From NCBI RefSeq assembly GCF_009649845.1, contig NZ_WJIE01000001.1, forward strand, positions 1,439,603 to 1,503,602: a DNA stretch of 64,000 bases, given 5' to 3'. Position numbers and translations under genes: made by a program. Origin of the DNA: Polyangium spumosum. Its GTDB lineage: Bacteria; Myxococcota_A; Polyangia; Polyangiales; Polyangiaceae. The notes beneath the pieces were generated by a model that was not told where the DNA came from, ran no database searches, and saw only the letters and a list, made by a program, of their open reading frames with translations. Every line of letters starts with the position of its first letter. Positions within the stretch are counted from its first letter, which is position 1. Of the stretch, positions 9,188 through 18,426 are shown piece by piece.

Positions 9188-10121
9188 GCCACTTGATCGC
9201 GTTCAGCCAGAACAGCTCGAGCTGGTATTCCGGGTGCCCCGTCCATTCGCTGTCGTACGTGATCCACTCGTCGCCCCACACGAGCACGTGACCGCTGCCC
9301 ACCTCCTGCGCCTTCAGCAGGACGTGCCCTTGCTCCGTGGCGAGCGTCTGCCCCGTCCCCTCGACCGGATACCCATTGTCGACGCCGATGCTCGTCACGC
9401 CGCTCGTCACGGGGTGCGCCGTCCAGCCCGTGACGGGGATCGTCGAGCTCCCGCCCTTCGGCAGGATCTGCTGCGCGCCGTAGCTCATGGTGAAGGCTCC
9501 GAGCAAGGTATTCACGTTCGTCCGCTCGGTGGGGTCGCCGTATCCGATGAGCGTCATGAAGCCGCCCCCTGCCTGGACCCATTCGCTCAACGCCGCGACC
9601 TCGGCGGCCGAATACGTCCGGTTCATCTCGCTCAGGTTCTGCGCCACGATGACCTGATACTTGTCGAGCAGCTCCTTCGTGAGCTCCTGGTCGTTCAGCG
9701 AGACGGCGCCATTGTCGCTGCGGGCGTCGAGCCACGTGGCGAACACGTCACCGCTGCCCCATTGGCCCGGGAGCCCGAGCGTCGCGATGCGTAGACAATC
9801 GCAGATGCCGTCCTTGCCCACGTCGACGTTGTCGATCGTCCCGTCGTTGTCGTTGTCGATGCCGTCGCAGACCTCCGGCCCGCCGCCCCCTCCGCCGCCT
9901 TGCCCCGCGCCGCCGCTCCCGACGAAGCTGCCCCCCACGTTCGCGCCGCCTTGCCCCGCGCCGCCTTGCCCCGCGCCGCCTTGCCCCGCGCCACCTTGTC
10001 CCGAGCTGGCCACGCTCGCGCCCGCGCCCGATCCGCCGGTCGCGGACCCTCCGTCCTGTCCGCAGCCGGGAGCGAGCACGAAAATGACGGTGGCGAGCTG
10101 AAGCACATAAGATCGTCGCAT
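9141..10121 (-). CDS. Gly-rich lipoprotein with ThuA/GATase-like domain
   Basis: A 326-residue exported protein. The N-terminus MRRSYVLQLATVIFVLAPGC looks like a lipoprotein signal with Cys20, although the lipobox is not ideal. A linker of GQGGA pentapeptides follows, then a short calcium-binding-like stretch CDGIDNDNDG of the kind common in myxobacterial surface proteins. The C-terminal ~200 residues resemble a ThuA/class-I-glutamine-amidotransferase-like fold (LRIATLGLPG at the first strand, then ALSEWVQAGGGFMTLIGYG). I see no clear catalytic Cys-His pair, so it may bind carbohydrate or peptide rather than catalyse. The ATG at 10121 is chosen because the signal peptide starts there. No Shine-Dalgarno precedes it, and a -10-like TATACT lies 6 bases upstream, so the transcript may be leaderless. 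Its 3' end overlaps the symporter gene. Confidence 0.8.
   Translation of the reverse strand: MRRSYVLQLATVIFVLAPGCGQDGGSATGGSGAGASVASSGQGGAGQGGAGQGGAGQGGANVGGSFVGSGGAGQGGGGGGGPEVCDGIDNDNDGTIDNVDVGKDGICDCLRIATLGLPGQWGSGDVFATWLDARSDNGAVSLNDQELTKELLDKYQVIVAQNLSEMNRTYSAAEVAALSEWVQAGGGFMTLIGYGDPTERTNVNTLLGAFTMSYGAQQILPKGGSSTIPVTGWTAHPVTSGVTSIGVDNGYPVEGTGQTLATEQGHVLLKAQEVGSGHVLVWGDEWITYDSEWTGHPEYQLELFWLNAIKWLTPAKNCQVDIPSPK
9944..10005 (-). repeat. 15-base tandem repeat encoding GQGGA units
   Basis: About four copies of a 15-base unit inside the lipoprotein gene, at a strict 15-base period (9951, 9966, 9981, 9996). They encode the flexible GQGGA linker after the lipid anchor. The near-identity of the copies at DNA level suggests recent slippage expansion, so length may vary between strains. 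Confidence 0.85.
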
Positions 10122-10127
10122 TCCGAC

Positions 10128-10157
10128 AGTATAATCGGTCGTACGTGTGGCCCGCAA
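10128..10157 (-). promoter_or_regulatory. Candidate promoter giving a leaderless transcript
   Basis: On the minus strand, TTGCGG (10157-10152), 18 bases, then TATACT (10133-10128), 6 bases before the ATG at 10121. If used, transcription would begin at or next to the start codon, which fits the absence of a ribosome binding site. The -35 match is partial. Confidence 0.35.
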
Positions 10158-10248
10158 TCCCGATCCGCTTCGAGGGAGGAAGGGGAGCACGCTTCCGCTC
10201 TCGCTTCCACCCCCGCCTCGTCTCGATCTAGGATGCGCGCCCCTCCCG

Positions 10249-13200
10249 ATGACCCAGCCTCGATCCTCCTCACCGAGCTCCTCGGCCCATCCGCTGAAGG
10301 TCGCGCTCCTGCTCTTCGGCTCGGGCCTCTCCGCGCTCGTGTACCAGACGGCCTGGCAACGTGAGCTCCGCCTCGTGTTCGGGTCGTCGACGGCGGCGAG
10401 CGCGGCCGTGCTCGCCATTTTCATCGGCGGCGCGGGCGCCGGCAGCCTGCTCTTCGGCAAGCGCAGCGACGCCTCGCCGCGGCCGCTCCGCCTCTATGCG
10501 CGCCTCGAGCTCGCCATTGCATCGCTCGCCGCCTTGAGCCCGTTCGCGATCGACCTCGCCCGTGTCGTGTACCGGGCCGCGGGCGGCACGTTTCTGCTCG
10601 GAATGACCCTCGGCACCACGCTGCGCCTCGCGCTCGCCGCCCTCGTCATTGGCGCGCCGACCGTCCTCATGGGCGGCACGTTGCCTGCGGCGGCGCGCTC
10701 GGCCGAGAGCCCGACCGACACCCAGCGGCGGGCCGTCGGCTGGCTTTATGCGGCGAACACGCTCGGCGCGGTCGCGGGCGCCAGCCTCTGCACGCTCCTC
10801 CTCCTCGAGCGGCTCGGCACCCGCGGCGCGCTCTGGGTCGCGGCGCTTCTCAATGCGATCGTCGCGGGTATCGCGCTCCTCGTCGACAAACGGCTCGCCC
10901 CCATGACCGAGGAGCCGCCCGCGAAGGAAAACGAGGGCGAGGCGGCCGCGGAGGCGAGCCTCCCCCCGCGCTTCGTCCTGGCCTTCGCGGCGCTCTCGGG
11001 GTTTTTGTTCTTCTGGCTCGAGCTCGTCTGGTATCGCCTCCTCGGCCCGCTGCTCGGCGGCACGGTGTATACGTTCGGGGTCATCCTCGCCGTCGTCCTC
11101 CTCGGGATCGGGCTCGGCGGGCTGCTTTATCCGGTCCTCTTCCGCAAGCGCGCCCCGTCGGCGCGTGGCCTCGCGCTCACGGCGGCGCTCGAGGCGCTCT
11201 TCGTGGCCGTTCCCTTTGCGCTCGGGGATCGGCTCGCCGTGCTCGCGCTCGCGCTCCGGCCCGAGGCCGGCGCCGGGCTCTTCCATTACGTGCCGGGCTG
11301 GATCGCGCTTTCGGCCCTCATGGCCTTCCCCGCCTCGGTCGTGGCTGGCGCGCAATATCCGCTGCTCGTCGCGCTCCTCGGCAGGGGCCGGGCCCGCGTC
11401 GGCTCGCACCTCGGCACCGTCGGCGCGCACAACACGCTCGGCGCCATGGTCGGCTCCCTCGCCGGCGGTTTTTTCCTCGTCCCCACGCTCGGCGCGCTCG
11501 GCTCCCTTCGCGCCGTCGTGTTCGGCCTGCTCGCCATGGCTCTGGGCGCGGCCTTCTTCGCGTTCCGCGTGCCTGCGTTGCGCCGCATGATCGCCGCCCC
11601 TGCCTCGGCCGCCCTCGCCTTCGTGGCGATCCTCTCGCCGGGCCCCTCGGCCGTCCTCCGCCACACGCCCATCGGCGCGGGCCGCGTCGATCGGGTCTTG
11701 CTCGACACACCGGCCTTCACGCGCTCCTGGATCGAGGACGTCAAGCGCGCGATCCTCTGGCAAACCGAGGGCCTCGAGAGCAGCGTCGCCATCGACGGCA
11801 CCGACGGCATCGCGATGGTCGTCAATGGCAAGATCGACGGCAATGCGCGCGGCGACGCATCCACGCAGGTGATGGGAGGCCTGCTCGGCGCCTTGCTCCA
11901 CCCCGATCCGAGACACGCCATGGTGATCGGCTTCGGCACGGGCAGCTCCGCCGGCTGGCTCGGGAAGGTGCCTGCGATCGAGCGCGTGGACGTCGCCGAG
12001 CTCGAGCCCGCGATGCTGGAGATCGGCCGCCGCTGCGCGCCGGTCAACGAGGACGTCCTCTCCAATCCCAGGGTCCGCGTCCTCCTCGGCGACGCGCGCG
12101 AGATCCTGCCCACGGTCCCGGCTCGTTACGACGTCGTCTTCTCCGAGCCCTCGAACCCGTATCGAGCCGGCGTCGCGAGCCTCTTCACGCAGGAGTATTA
12201 CCAGGCCGTGCGCGGCCGGTTGAAGGAGGGCGGCCTCTTCCTGCAATGGGTCCAGATCTACGAGATCGACGTCGAGACGCTCCGCACCATTTACGCGACG
12301 CTCGCCTCGGTCTTTCCGGCGGTCGAGACCTGGTACCTCGGCTGGAGTGATCTCGTCCTCGTCGCCTCGGAGGCGCCGCTCGTGCACGATCCGGACCTCC
12401 TCCGGACGAAGCTCGCCGCGGAGCCCTACCGGCGGGCGCTCTTGAATGCCTGGCGCACCGAGGGGCTCGAGGGCCTCTTCGCCCATTACGTCGCCGGGCC
12501 TCCGTTCGCGCGGGCGATCGCCGACGTGCCCGGCGCGGTCTACAACACGGACGACCGGAACCGCGTCGAGTTCGGCTTCGCGCGCGCCGTCGGCAATTTC
12601 GCCTCCGTGTCCACCTTCTTCGAGCCCGTCCGGCACCGCAAGGAGGATCGCCCGACCTTGAAATCGGGCACGCTCGATTTCGTGCGCGTGGCGGAGGACC
12701 GCGCGGCGCAGGTCACGGGGGACGGCTCGGATCCGGCCATGCCCGAGCACCTCACGCCCGAGGCGGAGGTGCGGGTGCAGGCGCTCGTCAATTACGCGGC
12801 GGGCAACCTCGAAGGGGCGCTCGCGAAATGGCAATTCCAGGAGCAGGCCCCGATCGGGCCGGTGGAGACCACGCTCGTGGCCGAGGGGCTCGCGTGGAAG
12901 GGCGACGACGCCGTGCTCCCGCTGCTCGAAAGACACGCGCGTGATTTCCCGATCGAGGCCGACGCCATCCGCGCCCGCTACGAATACACGAAGGGCCGGC
13001 GCGCCGAGGCCGTGTCGCTGCTCGAGCGCGCGTTCCTCGCGTACCGCAAGGACCCTTGGCCCTCGACGGTGATCATGAGCCGGGCCCTCGAGCTCGCGCG
13101 TGAGCTCGGCCAGAGCGCGCCTTCCGACGCGCGGCGCCTCTTTCAGGCGCTCGACATGCCCTTCTCGGTGCTCGTGCTCGAATCGACGCGGCGGGGCGTG

Positions 13201-13413
13201 CGTATCGACCTCTCCGAGGTCCTCCCCGAGGAGAACGCGTGCGTGGCCGCGTTCGCCGCGCTCGAACCGCACCCGCCGTGGGACGAGCGCGTGCTCGGGC
13301 TGCGGCGTGATTGTTATGCGAAATTCCAGCACCCGCTCGCGGCGGAGGCCTCCCGCGCGACGGAGAAGCGGGCGGCTTGTGTGGGGTGGCGGGCCTGGCT
13401 CTCGTGCCTGTGA
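10249..13413 (+). CDS. Membrane-fused spermidine synthase-like protein
   Basis: A 1054-residue protein of the fused MFS/spermidine synthase class. The first ~500 residues form many membrane segments, starting LKVALLLFGSGLSALVYQTAW, the typical opening of this family. Near residue 556 a Rossmann-like domain begins (MVIGFGTGSSAGWL). It carries the spermidine-synthase landmarks: an acidic strand end (VDVAELEPAM), GDAREIL, and VVFSEPSNPY in place of the usual gate/catalytic Asp motif. The C-terminal ~250 residues are helical and TPR-like. Real polyamine synthesis is not certain: many such fusions lack known activity, and the S in FSEPSNP replaces the Asp seen in true spermidine synthases. The ATG at 10249 is preferred to an in-frame GTG at 10147 because the conserved family N-terminus begins there. 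Its stop codon directly abuts the stop of the convergent kinase gene. Confidence 0.82.
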   Translation: MTQPRSSSPSSSAHPLKVALLLFGSGLSALVYQTAWQRELRLVFGSSTAASAAVLAIFIGGAGAGSLLFGKRSDASPRPLRLYARLELAIASLAALSPFAIDLARVVYRAAGGTFLLGMTLGTTLRLALAALVIGAPTVLMGGTLPAAARSAESPTDTQRRAVGWLYAANTLGAVAGASLCTLLLLERLGTRGALWVAALLNAIVAGIALLVDKRLAPMTEEPPAKENEGEAAAEASLPPRFVLAFAALSGFLFFWLELVWYRLLGPLLGGTVYTFGVILAVVLLGIGLGGLLYPVLFRKRAPSARGLALTAALEALFVAVPFALGDRLAVLALALRPEAGAGLFHYVPGWIALSALMAFPASVVAGAQYPLLVALLGRGRARVGSHLGTVGAHNTLGAMVGSLAGGFFLVPTLGALGSLRAVVFGLLAMALGAAFFAFRVPALRRMIAAPASAALAFVAILSPGPSAVLRHTPIGAGRVDRVLLDTPAFTRSWIEDVKRAILWQTEGLESSVAIDGTDGIAMVVNGKIDGNARGDASTQVMGGLLGALLHPDPRHAMVIGFGTGSSAGWLGKVPAIERVDVAELEPAMLEIGRRCAPVNEDVLSNPRVRVLLGDAREILPTVPARYDVVFSEPSNPYRAGVASLFTQEYYQAVRGRLKEGGLFLQWVQIYEIDVETLRTIYATLASVFPAVETWYLGWSDLVLVASEAPLVHDPDLLRTKLAAEPYRRALLNAWRTEGLEGLFAHYVAGPPFARAIADVPGAVYNTDDRNRVEFGFARAVGNFASVSTFFEPVRHRKEDRPTLKSGTLDFVRVAEDRAAQVTGDGSDPAMPEHLTPEAEVRVQALVNYAAGNLEGALAKWQFQEQAPIGPVETTLVAEGLAWKGDDAVLPLLERHARDFPIEADAIRARYEYTKGRRAEAVSLLERAFLAYRKDPWPSTVIMSRALELARELGQSAPSDARRLFQALDMPFSVLVLESTRRGVRIDLSEVLPEENACVAAFAALEPHPPWDERVLGLRRDCYAKFQHPLAAEASRATEKRAACVGWRAWLSCL

Positions 13414-15060
13414 TCATCCCTCGCGTATCACGTCGTGGATGAGCAGCACGAGCACGAGGACACTCGCCACGACGTAGGCCGCGCTCGCGGCGCTCGGCAG
13501 GAAGAGGCCGACGAGCGCGCCCACCATGGCGATCGCCGCGGCCAGGGCCATCCGTCGCTCGGAAACCATGGCTATCGTCCCCACGATCGCCGCGAGCAGG
13601 ACGAGATCGTTCACGAGGACGTGGTCGAGCCGCGTCCCGAATCGGAGCGCGATGAGGCGGTGCACGAAGATCGCCGCCTCTGCCCCGATCAAGATCCGGG
13701 CGGTCCGCCGCCCGAGCCGATTCTGAGACAACCTGCGCCACCGCAGCGTGATGATGAGCAGCACCATGGCCAGGCTCGCGGCGCTCGCCAGCGCTGCGAG
13801 CGCGACCGTCCCCCCGGAATGGATGGCCGTGCGAGAAATGAACGCGCCGACGACCACCGCCACGCCGAGCAGGCCCACGCGCAGGATCACGAGCTCGCGC
13901 CGCATCACGCGGCGATCGACCTCCGGGTCCCGGGGCAAATGTGCCTCGATCGCCTCGAGCAGCGCGTGCATCGAGGGGAACCTCGAAGCGGGTTCTTTCC
14001 CGAGGCCGCGCAGGACGATCGGCCCGAGCCACGCAGGCACCTTGCTGCGCTGGGCCGGGATCTCCGGCGCGCCCTCCTGCACGCGACGCGCGAGCGCCAC
14101 GAAATCACCGTCGAGCGAGAACGGCGGAGCCCCGTAGGCTGCCCGATATAGCGCCGCGCAATAACTCCATTGATCACTCGCCTGCGTCGCGCGCTCGCCG
14201 CGGAGCTGCTCCGGCGCCATGAACGCCGGCGTCCCCGCCATCGCGCCCCTCGGCAAGAGGGATACCTCGAGCGCGCCCGAGCGCCCTTGGGCCTCGACCT
14301 CCTGCCGCGCCTCGCCATTCCTCTCGCCGCCTGGCCGGGCGAGCGACGCGACCCCGAAATCGACGATCCGCGGCCGCCCGTCCTTCCCGACGATCACGTT
14401 GTCGGGCTTGAAATCGCGGTGCACGAGGCCCGCGTCGTGCACCGCGGCGAGGCCTCGCCCGGCCTCGAGGAAGAGGCCGAGCACCTCGGAGAAGGGGCGT
14501 TCGCGCTCGGCGAGGAAGGCGCGCAGCGTCGAGCCCTCGACGAACTCCATGGTGAGATACACGCGGCCCTCGTGTTCGCCGGCCTCGTGAATGGCGACCA
14601 CGTTCGGGTGCGCGAGGCGGCCGAGGGCCTTTCCTTCGCGCAGGATCCAGCCCGCGCCCGTCACGCTCGGGCGCAGGAGCTTGATGGCCACGCGACGATC
14701 GAGCATGTCGTCGTAGCCCATGTAAATGACGCCCATCGCCCCCTCGCCGAGCTTGCGCACCACGGCGAATCGCCCGATCCGCGCCGTGACCATCGGCTCG
14801 TCGTGCGCGGGCGCGGCGCTCGGGGCGACCTTCTCCGCCTGGGCCCGCTGCTCTTGCATCACCGCCGACAGCAGCGCCGGCCTCGGCGCGAGGAAATCGG
14901 CATCGGCCCTCCGATCATGCGCGACGAGCCGCTCCACGGCGTCACGCAGCGCGAGATCCCCTGCACATTCGTCGTCCAGGTACCGCCGCGTCTCCTCGGG
15001 CCCGAGATCGACGACCGCGTCGAAGAGCTCCCCGACCCGCCGCGCATCGGGCCGCAGCAT
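13414..15060 (-). CDS. Membrane Ser/Thr protein kinase downstream of ECF sigma gene
   Basis: A 548-residue kinase. Residues 1-50 (RRVGELFDAV ... DDECAGD) form the short helical N-terminus often seen on kinases paired with ECF sigma factors. The kinase domain spans about 97-360, with GEGAMGVIY, catalytic Lys127 (VAIKLL), HRDFKPDN at 214-221, DFG at 234-236 and APEQ. About six membrane segments fill residues 390-545, so the kinase domain faces the cytoplasm and the C-terminal bundle may sense the envelope. The ATG at 15060 lies 2 bases after the sigma-factor stop codon, so the two are almost certainly translated from one message. A longer frame from 15120 would run inside the sigma gene and is not needed. 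It probably acts on, or alongside, the sigma factor; that is inference from position. Confidence 0.9.
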   Translation of the reverse strand: MLRPDARRVGELFDAVVDLGPEETRRYLDDECAGDLALRDAVERLVAHDRRADADFLAPRPALLSAVMQEQRAQAEKVAPSAAPAHDEPMVTARIGRFAVVRKLGEGAMGVIYMGYDDMLDRRVAIKLLRPSVTGAGWILREGKALGRLAHPNVVAIHEAGEHEGRVYLTMEFVEGSTLRAFLAERERPFSEVLGLFLEAGRGLAAVHDAGLVHRDFKPDNVIVGKDGRPRIVDFGVASLARPGGERNGEARQEVEAQGRSGALEVSLLPRGAMAGTPAFMAPEQLRGERATQASDQWSYCAALYRAAYGAPPFSLDGDFVALARRVQEGAPEIPAQRSKVPAWLGPIVLRGLGKEPASRFPSMHALLEAIEAHLPRDPEVDRRVMRRELVILRVGLLGVAVVVGAFISRTAIHSGGTVALAALASAASLAMVLLIITLRWRRLSQNRLGRRTARILIGAEAAIFVHRLIALRFGTRLDHVLVNDLVLLAAIVGTIAMVSERRMALAAAIAMVGALVGLFLPSAASAAYVVASVLVLVLLIHDVIREG

Positions 15061-15062
15061 CG

Positions 15063-15635
15063 TCACGTGGGCGCTCCCCGGGAGAGCACCTCGTGCAGAT
15101 AGGCCCGGGCGAAGCGCCATTCTCGTTCGATCGTGCGGGTCGTCACGCCGAGCGCCTCCGCGATCTCCTGGTCCTGCAATCCGCCGAAATACCGCATCAC
15201 GACGACCTGCGCTTTGCGTGGATGCTCGGCCTCCAGGTGCGCGAGCGCCGCGTTGATCGAGAGCACGTCGTCGAGCCCCAGCGCCTCCGCGTCGACGGCG
15301 ATCTCCACGTCGAGCGGCTCTGCTCGTTTTCCGCCGCCGCGCTTCGCAGCGGTCTTCCTGCGCACGTAATCCACCGTGATCTCGCGCATCGCCTGCGCCG
15401 CGGCGGCGAAAAAATGCCCCCGCCCGTTCCAGCCGGGCGCCGGGGATCCGACGAGCTTCAGGTATACCTCGTGCACGAGCGCCGTCGGCTGCAGGGTATC
15501 GCCGGGGCGCAGGCGCGCCATCTGCGCCGCCGCGATGCGCCGCAGCTCGTCATACACGAGCGGCAAGAGCTCCTGGGTCGCCTGGGCGCGCCCCGCGGCG
15601 ACCTCGGCGATGATACGCGTGACCTCGTGGTGCAT
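15063..15635 (-). CDS. ECF-family RNA polymerase sigma factor (TIGR02999-like)
   Basis: A 190-residue sigma factor. Region 2 begins at LLPLVYDELRRIAAAQMARL and continues through HEVYLKLVG and REITVDYVRRK. Region 4 is the C-terminal helix-turn-helix QEIAEALGVTTRTIEREW. The sequence matches the ECF group found mainly in acidobacteria, planctomycetes and myxobacteria, which has no separate anti-sigma and sits beside Ser/Thr kinases. Here the kinase gene follows 2 bases downstream. Upstream, 45 bases separate it from the HEAT-repeat gene on the same strand, with no hairpin visible, so it may be the third cistron of a four-gene operon. Control by phosphorylation is the likely mode for this group. 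No strong ribosome binding site is visible before the ATG. Confidence 0.92.
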   Translation of the reverse strand: MHHEVTRIIAEVAAGRAQATQELLPLVYDELRRIAAAQMARLRPGDTLQPTALVHEVYLKLVGSPAPGWNGRGHFFAAAAQAMREITVDYVRRKTAAKRGGGKRAEPLDVEIAVDAEALGLDDVLSINAALAHLEAEHPRKAQVVVMRYFGGLQDQEIAEALGVTTRTIEREWRFARAYLHEVLSRGAPT

Positions 15636-15680
15636 GGCAGAATGCCATTACCACGGAAAGCCCGCGCGCGCCTCACCCCC

Positions 15681-17414
15681 TCACGGCGACGACATGTGCG
15701 CGATCACCGTGTGGATCACATCGATCACCTGCGGATCCTTCTCCTTCCCGAGCGCCACCTCCAGCCAGGGTAACCACGACGCCGCGTCGCGGAAAAATGC
15801 CGCCCGGTAGGCCGCCTGCCGCACCACGGCCTCCGTCGAGCTCGTCGCGAGCGCGTGGAGCAACGTATCGGCCTCGGGTATTGGGACGAACCGCAACGCG
15901 TACGCCGCCGTCGGGGCGAGCCGCGGGGAGGCGAGCGCCCCGCGGATGACCTCGAACGCCCGTGGATCCCCGCTGTTTCCGAGCGCGGCGAGCAACATGT
16001 CCCGCGTCGCGTCGTCGGTCGCGCTCGTATAACGAGCGAGCAAGTCGGCCACGGGATCGAGCCCTTCGCCCACGTCCCCGTTCGCGGCGAGTGTACGCGC
16101 CTCGGACCCGAGCGCCATCGTGCTCAGGTTCTGCAGCGCCGGATCCTCGCTCTCGGCGCCCTTCGACAGCGCCGCGACCGTATCGGCGTCCGCGACCGGC
16201 AAAAGCGCGAGGCTCACCGCCGATTGCCTCTGCGCCTCGATCGTCGCCTCCGCGCTCGTGAGCGTCTCCGCGAGCGCGTGCGCCGCCTCCTCCGTGCCCG
16301 CCGCCGCGAGAGCGCCGGCGAGGAAATTCGCCTCGGCGTCCGTCACGTCGCTCGCCGCGAGCTGCTTTCCCGCTTCGATCGCCTCCTCGGGGCTCACGCG
16401 GAACAATGCGCCGGCGGTATGGATCAGCTTCGCGCGCCGCTCTCCGACCTTGTCCCTCGGCAGCCCGTCCGTCTCCGCGAATGCGGCGCGGAGCTCGGCG
16501 AGGTCGTGGCCCGCGGCGCGCCGCTCGTCCATGTCCCGCCGGCTCGTGCTGCGATCACGCTTCGGCGCGGCCATCCGCGGCTCCTCGTGGTCGAAGGCCA
16601 GCAGTCGCGCCGCGGCGATCTCGGCGCTCGTCGCTTCCCCGCGATCGACGAGCCGCAGCGAGACCTCGAGCGTGCCCTCGACCTCTCCGAGCGCCGTCTT
16701 TCGGGTCGCGCGTGACGCCTCGCGGGCGCTCGCCGATTCGATGCGCCCCTCTTCATCCACGGTGATACGCAGCGCGCCCTCGGCCGTGAGCGGCGTCAGC
16801 CCCTCGTGCATGCGCACGTACCCCTGCTTGTGCCGCTTGATCACGCGCTCGCCCTCGCGCTCGTAATCGGCGCGGTACACGCCCGACCCGTCGAGCTCAT
16901 CCGCGGACCAGGCCGCGCCCTTCCCGCGCGTGTATTGCGTCGCCGCCACGAGGCTCGTCAAGAGCAGGCGCGAGGGTGAATCCGTCCGCGGATCGAACCG
17001 CACGCCCACGAGGCGCCCCTCCTCGTCGTGCGCGAGCAGGATCGGGCGGCGAAGATCGGCCATCGTGGGCGTCTCTCCGCCGGACGCGTCGAGCGAAACA
17101 TCCACGAGCCGCGCCTCCCATAGGTTCGTTCCGGGGATGGGCAAAAACGAAATGCGGCCTTCGAGGTAGGTCTTCACGAACGTCTCGCCGCCGACCTTCA
17201 CGTGTCGCGCGAGCGTCACCGCATAAACGCGTCGCTCCGGGGCCTCGGCCCGCGGGTGGATCGGCGCGATCGACGTATCCGCCGGCAGCTCCCCCGCGGC
17301 GGCTGCGGCGGGTGCAAGGGCGGCGGGGGCGCACGCGCGCTGGAGGCAGACTCCTCCCAGAATGGCGGTGGCGAGCAGGGGAAGGGCGGCGAGCTTGGGA
17401 AAACGGCGCTTCAT
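15681..17414 (-). CDS. Exported HEAT-repeat protein
   Basis: A 577-residue protein with an N-terminal signal segment (about residues 8-30, KLAALPLLATAILGGVCLQRAC) that could be a signal peptide or lipoprotein signal ending at Cys. Residues 55-270 look beta-rich. The remainder is helical, with HEAT-like repeats such as AALGNSGDPRAFEVIRGAL and AALSKGAESEDPALQNL. A beta-rich start followed by a HEAT-like helical array resembles the layout of large lipid-transfer (vitellogenin-N-like) proteins, but I cannot establish homology by eye. A strong GGAGGAG precedes the ATG. It lies 47 bases after the upstream secreted-protein gene and 45 before the sigma-factor gene, all on one strand. A binding or scaffold role in the periplasm is the safest guess. 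Confidence 0.7.
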   Translation of the reverse strand: MKRRFPKLAALPLLATAILGGVCLQRACAPAALAPAAAAAGELPADTSIAPIHPRAEAPERRVYAVTLARHVKVGGETFVKTYLEGRISFLPIPGTNLWEARLVDVSLDASGGETPTMADLRRPILLAHDEEGRLVGVRFDPRTDSPSRLLLTSLVAATQYTRGKGAAWSADELDGSGVYRADYEREGERVIKRHKQGYVRMHEGLTPLTAEGALRITVDEEGRIESASAREASRATRKTALGEVEGTLEVSLRLVDRGEATSAEIAAARLLAFDHEEPRMAAPKRDRSTSRRDMDERRAAGHDLAELRAAFAETDGLPRDKVGERRAKLIHTAGALFRVSPEEAIEAGKQLAASDVTDAEANFLAGALAAAGTEEAAHALAETLTSAEATIEAQRQSAVSLALLPVADADTVAALSKGAESEDPALQNLSTMALGSEARTLAANGDVGEGLDPVADLLARYTSATDDATRDMLLAALGNSGDPRAFEVIRGALASPRLAPTAAYALRFVPIPEADTLLHALATSSTEAVVRQAAYRAAFFRDAASWLPWLEVALGKEKDPQVIDVIHTVIAHMSSP

Positions 17415-17461
17415 GGGCTCCTCCAGCGTGCGTGTCGGGTGGGGACGTCAATGCGGGAGGA

Positions 17462-18301
17462 TCACCAGGAGAAGCTGCCCCACTTCGAGAGCAGCGTCGC
17501 CGAGGTGCTGAACCCGTCGAAATTGACGATCGTCTTGCTGTCCTCGTCCAGGCAATACTTGAGCTTGACCTTGAGCTTTCCGTCGAGCGAGTGGAGCTCG
17601 TAGGGGAGCGCCATCATCAAGTGCACGCTGTTGTCCTCGGGGATCGTCGTGCCGATCGAGGCCGGGACGTGCAGGTCGAGGGCCGTGAGCGAGCCGCTCA
17701 CGCCCACGCTCGCGCAGGACGCGCCCACGTGCGCGTCGACGTCGGCATAAGCGGACACGTAAGGATCCGCCTGGAGAGAGACGACGCCGTCGAGGAATTG
17801 TGGATACACGTTGACGCCGAGCTCGCCGCCCACCTCGGCGTCGAGGTCGATGCTGACGCCGAGGATGCTGATGCCGTCGTCGGCCTTGAAGAAGGAGCGG
17901 GTCCAGCCGAGCTCCAGCTTGTTCGACATCGACGCCGAATACAGGACGATCCCGAGCGTCGCGACCTGGATCTTCCCGGTGGCGGACCCGTTGTTGTTGT
18001 AGATCATCGCGTACGAATCGACGATCGACTTCGAGACGCCGAACGCCTTCGCCGTCCCGTAGATATCGGCGCCGAGCCGCAGGTAATCGGCGCCGTAGCT
18101 CGTGGTGGTCGGGAAATCCTTCTTCGTCATCATGCCGGCCCAGAGCTGGTACGAGGCGCCGAAGCTGCTGTCGCTCCAGCTCGCCGAGCTCGAGCAACGC
18201 AGGTCGACGCAGCTCGTCCCCGCGGCGGCGGGCGCGGGCGCGGCGAGCAGGGCGGCGAAGGGGGCGAGCAGCGCGAACGTCTTCAGGATCTTGGGCTTCA
18301 T
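17462..18301 (-). CDS. Secreted protein of unknown function
   Basis: A 279-residue protein with a classical signal peptide (KTFALLAPFAALLAAPAPAAA, cleavage near residue 27). The mature part has alternating beta-strand character, several conserved-looking aromatic residues and four Cys (TSCVDLRC near the new N-terminus, GASCASVG, and KYCLDED), so disulfides are likely. I do not recognise a family. It is the first gene of a same-strand series (secreted protein, HEAT protein, ECF sigma factor, kinase) with gaps of 47, 45 and 2 bases. GGAGACG lies upstream of the ATG. It may be the extracytoplasmic partner or cargo of the HEAT-repeat protein. Confidence 0.65.
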   Translation of the reverse strand: MKPKILKTFALLAPFAALLAAPAPAAAGTSCVDLRCSSSASWSDSSFGASYQLWAGMMTKKDFPTTTSYGADYLRLGADIYGTAKAFGVSKSIVDSYAMIYNNNGSATGKIQVATLGIVLYSASMSNKLELGWTRSFFKADDGISILGVSIDLDAEVGGELGVNVYPQFLDGVVSLQADPYVSAYADVDAHVGASCASVGVSGSLTALDLHVPASIGTTIPEDNSVHLMMALPYELHSLDGKLKVKLKYCLDEDSKTIVNFDGFSTSATLLSKWGSFSW

Positions 18302-18426
18302 GGGTCGTCTCCGGGGCCGTGAAGGCCCTCTTGCGCGCTCACCCTGAGCGCGCCGAAGAGCCGTTCCCCCCTACGTCCGCGAGACCTCGCCCCGGCCCGA
18401 CATGCCTCGCGAATTTTTTTTCGGCG

